Shown piece by piece: positions 7,341 to 10,470 of a stretch of 10,470 nt of DNA (positions within the stretch are counted from its first letter, which is position 1; every line of letters begins with the position of its first letter). Source of the DNA: an uncultured Acetatifactor sp. Lineage in GTDB: Bacteria; Bacillota; Clostridia; Lachnospirales; Lachnospiraceae. The notes beneath the pieces were generated by a model that was given only the letters and a program-made list of their open reading frames with translations, was not told the origin of the DNA and did no database searches. The stretch lies in assembly GCA_910587755.1 (NCBI GenBank), contig CAJUNZ010000043.1, forward strand, positions 13,213 through 23,682. The letters are read 5' to 3'. The translations under genes were made by a program, and so were the position numbers.

Positions 7341-8579
7341 TCAATTCTGCTGCCCCGGATCCTGCCCCTGACCTTCCTCCAAATCCGGCCGCAGCGTGTC
7401 CTGGCCTGCGCTCACGGGCTCCCACACCAGAAAATCCCCCCGCAGCACCCAAGAGCTGCCATCATTTTCTATTTTAACATTTTTTTCAATAATTTGTACA
7501 CCTTTTTCCTCTAAACTTGTAAGAAAAACCATTAATTTTTGATTAAGAAGCACCTTGACCTCCTCCTGGGTGTACACATATTCCACATTTTGGTACTCCC
7601 TGTGAGTTACGGTGCCCCAGTACAGAGGGATGGAGAGCTTTTCAAACAGCAGGGGACGGGTCTCCTTGATCACGCTGTCATAGACCAGAAAAGGACGGTC
7701 CCCGGGAATGGTCCATGAGTTGCCCCCTGCCTTCAGATAGCTGCGCGTCTCCTCCCGCCCGGTGTACACTTTCTCAATATGGTCATAGGGAAGGGTGGCG
7801 GTAAAGTTGGTCACATGCTCCAGCAGAATATCCCCGTCCGCGTCCACATAGCGGTACTCCCGCACTGTGGTATCCTCATTGTAGATGGGCACACGCCCCT
7901 CCACCAGCACCGTGCCCTTCTCCACCTGATCTCCTATGGATACCTTGGGGACGCCGCTCCTGACAATCATGGACACCACCCTGCCGTCAAATTCCGCCAC
8001 CAGATCCCTGCCGTCGGAGGGCAGCTTCTCCTCTATGGAGATGGGGGCGTCATTTTCTTTGATGTCTATCTGCAGACGGGTGCCCATGAGCTTGGCAGAA
8101 GCCCAGGTGATCTGGGGAAACTCCCTGCGGATTTGTTTCTCCAGCTCCTCAATGTCAAGATTATCCTTGCGCATGCCCACAGTCACCTGGTTCTCCTTTA
8201 AAAAGCTCTGAAACACATCATCCGTAATCTGATAATTCCCGTCGATCTGAATGTTCCAGATAAAGGAAGAGGACACCAGCCAAAAAGCCACCGCCAGCAC
8301 CAGGCCGCCCACAAACATCTTCCGTTTCAGAAGCTTGGGCACAAAAAAGGGCAGCCCGTATCTCTCCAGTATGGCTGCCCTTGTTCCAGTCTTTTTCACA
8401 ATGGGCTTCAGCGCCCAGAACCCTCTCAGGTTGATATTCATATAGTAGACATCGCCCTCCCGGACAATGTCCCAGAGCAGGATTCCCTTGTTGCTGCACA
8501 GGTTCATGAACCGCTCCGGCGAAAACCCCCATACCTTGATGCGCAGATAGCCTTTGATATATTTCAGCACTTCTACCAT
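7341..8579 (-). CDS. yqfD: Sporulation protein YqfD
   Basis: The 412-residue product matches YqfD, a membrane protein that in B. subtilis is made in the mother cell under sigma-E. The N-terminal cytoplasmic region carries the family features YLRIKVWGFSPERFMNLC (about residues 11-28) and GLPFFVPKLLKRK (75-87). One transmembrane segment spans about 88-108 (FVGGLVLAVAFWLVSSSF). The remainder, from IWNIQIDGN onward, would lie outside the membrane and includes a POTRA-like start (QITDDVFQSFLKE) and the repeated beta-rich domain typical of the family. The C-terminal 20 residues are Gln/Asp/Gly-rich and probably disordered. The ATG at 8579 has GAGG 7 bases upstream. The gene follows yqfC by 33 bases and precedes phoH by 20, the conserved yqfC-yqfD-phoH order. 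No truncation or frameshift is seen. The molecular activity of the family is unknown. Confidence 0.95.
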   Translation of the reverse strand: MVEVLKYIKGYLRIKVWGFSPERFMNLCSNKGILLWDIVREGDVYYMNINLRGFWALKPIVKKTGTRAAILERYGLPFFVPKLLKRKMFVGGLVLAVAFWLVSSSFIWNIQIDGNYQITDDVFQSFLKENQVTVGMRKDNLDIEELEKQIRREFPQITWASAKLMGTRLQIDIKENDAPISIEEKLPSDGRDLVAEFDGRVVSMIVRSGVPKVSIGDQVEKGTVLVEGRVPIYNEDTTVREYRYVDADGDILLEHVTNFTATLPYDHIEKVYTGREETRSYLKAGGNSWTIPGDRPFLVYDSVIKETRPLLFEKLSIPLYWGTVTHREYQNVEYVYTQEEVKVLLNQKLMVFLTSLEEKGVQIIEKNVKIENDGSSWVLRGDFLVWEPVSAGQDTLRPDLEEGQGQDPGQQN

Positions 8580-8610
8580 GGTTCATCCTCTTCCACATTT
8601 TTTCGACCTA

Positions 8611-8628
8611 TATCAGAGATATCTGATA
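8611..8628 (-). repeat. Short inverted repeat over the yqfC stop codon
   Basis: Two perfect 7-base arms, TATCAGA and TCTGATA, flank a 4-base loop, and the yqfC TGA (8615-8613) lies inside the downstream arm on the transcript. No U-run follows, so it is not an intrinsic terminator. It ends 31 bases before the yqfD start codon and could be an RNA hairpin between two tightly spaced genes. The stem is A/T-rich and weak. Confidence 0.4.
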
Positions 8629-8885
8629 CAGCTGATACAGCCGCTGATCTTCATATCCTCATTGGTATAGTAGTCAATGGACAGGCAGCTGCCCTCAAAG
8701 CAGACCTGGCAGGTCTTGGCCTGCAGCAGAATCAGCCCCTCCGTGTACTCCAGAATGCCCCGGTAATTCTCGATCCACGCCTCCCTGTTGCCTGTCAGAG
8801 TCACCTTCAGGGCCCCCAGGCAAATATCTTTCGGAAGCTTTAAACTCTCAATCAACGATTCTTTTCGGTCACTGTTTTTTCTCAT
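8613..8885 (-). CDS. yqfC: Sporulation protein YqfC (YabP/YqfC family)
   Basis: This small protein of 90 residues matches the YabP/YqfC sporulation family. The conserved segments are LKLPKDICLGALKVTLTGNR (about residues 15-34) and ENYRGILEYTEG (about 39-50), with a short beta-rich remainder ending SGCISCIRYL. In B. subtilis yqfC is sigma-E dependent and co-transcribed with yqfD; the exact role is unknown. Unlike every other full-length gene here except the BofC-like one, it has no recognisable Shine-Dalgarno sequence. The bases before the ATG at 8885 read CAATATACTTTGGT. The length from this start agrees with the family, and a TTG at codon 11 (8855) has no better site. A sigma-E-like promoter ends only five bases upstream of the ATG. 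Four cysteines in the last third are unusual to my eye. Start site is the least certain part. Confidence 0.9.
   Translation of the reverse strand: MRKNSDRKESLIESLKLPKDICLGALKVTLTGNREAWIENYRGILEYTEGLILLQAKTCQVCFEGSCLSIDYYTNEDMKISGCISCIRYL
8623..8640. repeat. Tandem 9-base direct repeat in the 3' end of yqfC
   Basis: CTGATACAG occurs twice with no spacer (8623-8631 and 8632-8640). In the yqfC frame the repeat encodes Cys-Ile-Ser followed by Cys-Ile-Arg near the C-terminus. It partly overlaps the inverted repeat at 8611-8628. It may be chance or a small slippage duplication; the protein length still fits the family. Confidence 0.5.
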
Positions 8886-8890
8886 ACCAA

Positions 8891-8919
8891 AGTATATTGC
8901 CCAAATGGCAAAACTATGC
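8891..8919 (-). promoter_or_regulatory. Candidate sigma-E-like promoter of yqfC
   Basis: On the minus strand GCATAGT (8919-8913) matches six of seven positions of the sigma-E -35 consensus KMATATT. After 14 bases, AATATACT (8898-8891) matches six of eight of the -10 consensus CATACANT. The spacing is right for sigma-E, and the B. subtilis orthologue is in that regulon. Transcription would start at or within a few bases of the yqfC ATG, which agrees with its lack of a ribosome binding site. Consensus comparison was by eye, and degenerate motifs can match by chance. Confidence 0.45.
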
Positions 8920-8945
8920 CAACAGCTCCCTATTCCTTCAGGTTA

Positions 8946-10367
8946 TCACTCCTTCTTCTCGTCCAGATACAGCTGCACCCTGTTTTGAATGATCTTCGCT
9001 GTATCCTCCCCCGTTTTAGCCCCGTCAAAGAATGCGGCCGACTCCTCATGAATAATGTCCAGCACCGGCAAAAAATCAGGGTCCTTGGGTTCCGCAATCT
9101 CCACCAGCTTCCGGATCAGATCCACTTCTTCCTGCCTGGGAGTATGGTATTCTATGCTCCAGCCGTCAGGGAGTGTGGTTCGCGTGACCCCCATCACAAT
9201 CTCCTTTTGATTCCCATTGGCGTCCGTCACATAGGTCACTTCCACAGCCTCTTCAGCCCTTTGATCGAAACAGCTCTTCAGAACAGGAAAGCCATAGCTG
9301 TCATCTCTCGGGTTCAGCAGCATATACTCCAGAAATGCCCAGGCCCCTTCCTTCTGCGCCGACTTTGAACTAATGGCGTATACAGACCCTGTCACCATTT
9401 CACAGCTCAGCCTCCCGTCAGCTGTAGGATAGCCCACAAGAGCCGGGCTTCCCTGGAAAATTTCATATTGAACCTGAATGTCCTTAAAAGTATTCAGTAC
9501 CATCTTGGACAGGAGGGCTTTTCCGCTCTGTATGGCCTCCGGCTCATGCAGCTCGGAACCACCGCCTTTTTTGTCAAATTTTTTTACAATCTTCAAAAAT
9601 TCCCTGAATTCCTCGGTGTCAAAATTACATTTTCCGGTTTCTTCGTCTATGAAGCCATCCTTCATAAACCACAGGGCTGTGTAGAGAGTGCTCACCTGTG
9701 TCTCTCCGTGGAACAGCGCCTGGTCAGGATGTCCCTGGGCATATTCCGCCATCTCCTCCAGCGTCCACCCCTCCCCGTCAAACTCCTCTGAACTTCCATA
9801 TATTGTGGCGAGAGAAAAATAGGGGTTGATGGACACCAGGGCATCATCGAAAGTGTTGGCCTGCACCACAGCGTCGATAATATCATCGCTGCTGATGTTC
9901 CGGCTCTCCTCAAAGTAGGGGAAAAGGTTCTCTATGGCGCCCATGGAGGCAAAATTTTTCGCCTCCCACAAGTCAATAACCAGAATATCCTGTGAATTCC
10001 CTGAGACGATATCCAAATCCATGGCTGTTGCCGCCCCTTCGTAACCGTCCGGCTGCTGCCGCTCCTCCGGACCATAGTATACTTTTATTTCCGCCCTGTA
10101 TTGGCCGCTTTCCTGATTAAAACTTTTCACAAGTTCTGTTAAGTTATAATCCTCCCTGAATGTTCCAATGGTTACTACTTCTCTCTGGTCCTCGCCGCCC
10201 GCAGAACCGGGTACCTCCGACACTACCTCCGTCTCCAGGCTGTCTTCTGAAACCTGAGACCTTTCCTCCCTGCTCTCTTCCTCAACGGCATTTGCGCATC
10301 CCGCCAGTGTGAATCCCACTGCCAAAATCAGGCCGGCCCAGCCAGCCCTGCCCAACCTATTTTTCAT
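8946..10367 (-). CDS. Lipoprotein ABC-transporter substrate-binding protein (family 1 type)
   Basis: The 473-residue protein starts with a lipoprotein signal peptide: Lys/Arg-rich N-terminus, hydrophobic core and lipobox LAGC with Cys24 as the predicted lipidated residue. An acidic Ser/Glu-rich tether (about 25-62) follows. The body has features of extracellular solute-binding proteins of sugar ABC importers: VVTIGTF then LVKSFNQES near the N-terminus of the domain, DLDIVSGNSQDILVIDL (117-133), EGWTLEEMAEYAQ (199-211), and GAWAFLEYML (341-350). It would sit on the outer face of the membrane and deliver an oligosaccharide or similar solute to permeases. The ligand cannot be named. AGGAG lies 6 bases before the ATG at 10367. 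No permease or ATPase gene is in the window; any partners would be upstream, past the contig end. The gene is richer in A/T than those to its left. It ends 60 bases before yqfC, with no U-tract terminator between. Confidence 0.9.
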   Translation of the reverse strand: MKNRLGRAGWAGLILAVGFTLAGCANAVEEESREERSQVSEDSLETEVVSEVPGSAGGEDQREVVTIGTFREDYNLTELVKSFNQESGQYRAEIKVYYGPEERQQPDGYEGAATAMDLDIVSGNSQDILVIDLWEAKNFASMGAIENLFPYFEESRNISSDDIIDAVVQANTFDDALVSINPYFSLATIYGSSEEFDGEGWTLEEMAEYAQGHPDQALFHGETQVSTLYTALWFMKDGFIDEETGKCNFDTEEFREFLKIVKKFDKKGGGSELHEPEAIQSGKALLSKMVLNTFKDIQVQYEIFQGSPALVGYPTADGRLSCEMVTGSVYAISSKSAQKEGAWAFLEYMLLNPRDDSYGFPVLKSCFDQRAEEAVEVTYVTDANGNQKEIVMGVTRTTLPDGWSIEYHTPRQEEVDLIRKLVEIAEPKDPDFLPVLDIIHEESAAFFDGAKTGEDTAKIIQNRVQLYLDEKKE

Positions 10368-10425
10368 ATCTGTCTCCTGTCACATCACAGTCTTAATCAG
10401 AGACCGTTTCTCCGGCGCGGTTCCA

Positions 10426-10470
10426 AGATCGGAAGAGCACACGTCTGAACTCCAGTCACCGAATACGATC
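10426..10470 (+). other. Illumina TruSeq-type adapter read-through (artefact)
   Basis: From 10426 the sequence is the standard TruSeq read-1 adapter, beginning AGATCGGAAGAGC and continuing through its full 34 bases to GTCAC at 10459. It is followed by eight bases, CGAATACG (10460-10467), in the position of the i7 sample index. The next bases, ATC (10468-10470), are the start of the constant sequence after the index. These 45 bases are not from the organism; genomic sequence ends at 10425. Confidence 0.99.

Noticed and set aside
7321..7452. Upstream extension of phoH by 44 codons
   Set aside because: The added stretch is Gly/Arg/Ala-rich, overlaps yqfD, and lies before a start with a strong ribosome binding site and a family-typical N-terminus.

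Overview
This window is the end of a bacterial contig with every gene on the minus strand. The closest match in gene content is an endospore-forming Firmicute, most likely a Clostridia/Lachnospiraceae relative. The evidence is the sporulation set yqfC-yqfD next to phoH-ybeY, a SpoVB-like flippase, a BofC-like protein, strong GGAGG-type ribosome binding sites and a DUF896 (YnzC-type) protein. The family assignment is an inference from gene content. The left two thirds are very GC-rich, with C/T-rich plus-strand text. The right end, over the solute-binding protein gene, is visibly more AT-rich.

Layout in transcription order (right to left): sequencing adapter (10470-10426, not genomic); a lipoprotein ABC-transporter substrate-binding protein (10367-8946); a tight block yqfC (8885-8613), yqfD (8579-7341), phoH (7320-6304), ybeY (6295-5795) with gaps of 33, 20 and 8 bases; a SpoVB/MOP-type flippase (5754-4162); a membrane-anchored BofC-like protein (4050-3244); an HI0933/BaiN-type flavoprotein (3121-1814); 16 bases later a COG2509-type FAD-dependent dehydrogenase (1797-151); and the first 31 codons of a DUF896 protein running off the left edge (95-1).

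The central block combines sporulation functions with RNA metabolism (PhoH ATPase, YbeY endoribonuclease), as in the Bacillus subtilis yqfC-yqfD-phoH-pgpH-ybeY region. Here pgpH (yqfF) is absent, and a flippase follows ybeY instead of dgkA/cdd/era. The flippase and the BofC-like gene extend the sporulation/cell-envelope theme. The two flavoproteins form a two-gene unit of unknown substrate.

Regulation: a sigma-E-like promoter abuts the yqfC start codon, which has no Shine-Dalgarno sequence, so a leaderless transcript is possible. A weaker sigma-G-like promoter lies before the BofC-like gene. No rRNA, tRNA, CRISPR array, insertion sequence or convincing terminator was seen. No intergenic stretch exceeds about 125 bases. 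I found no strong sign of a wholly new system. The observations most worth checking are the adapter read-through, the yqfC start region and the rearranged yqf cluster.
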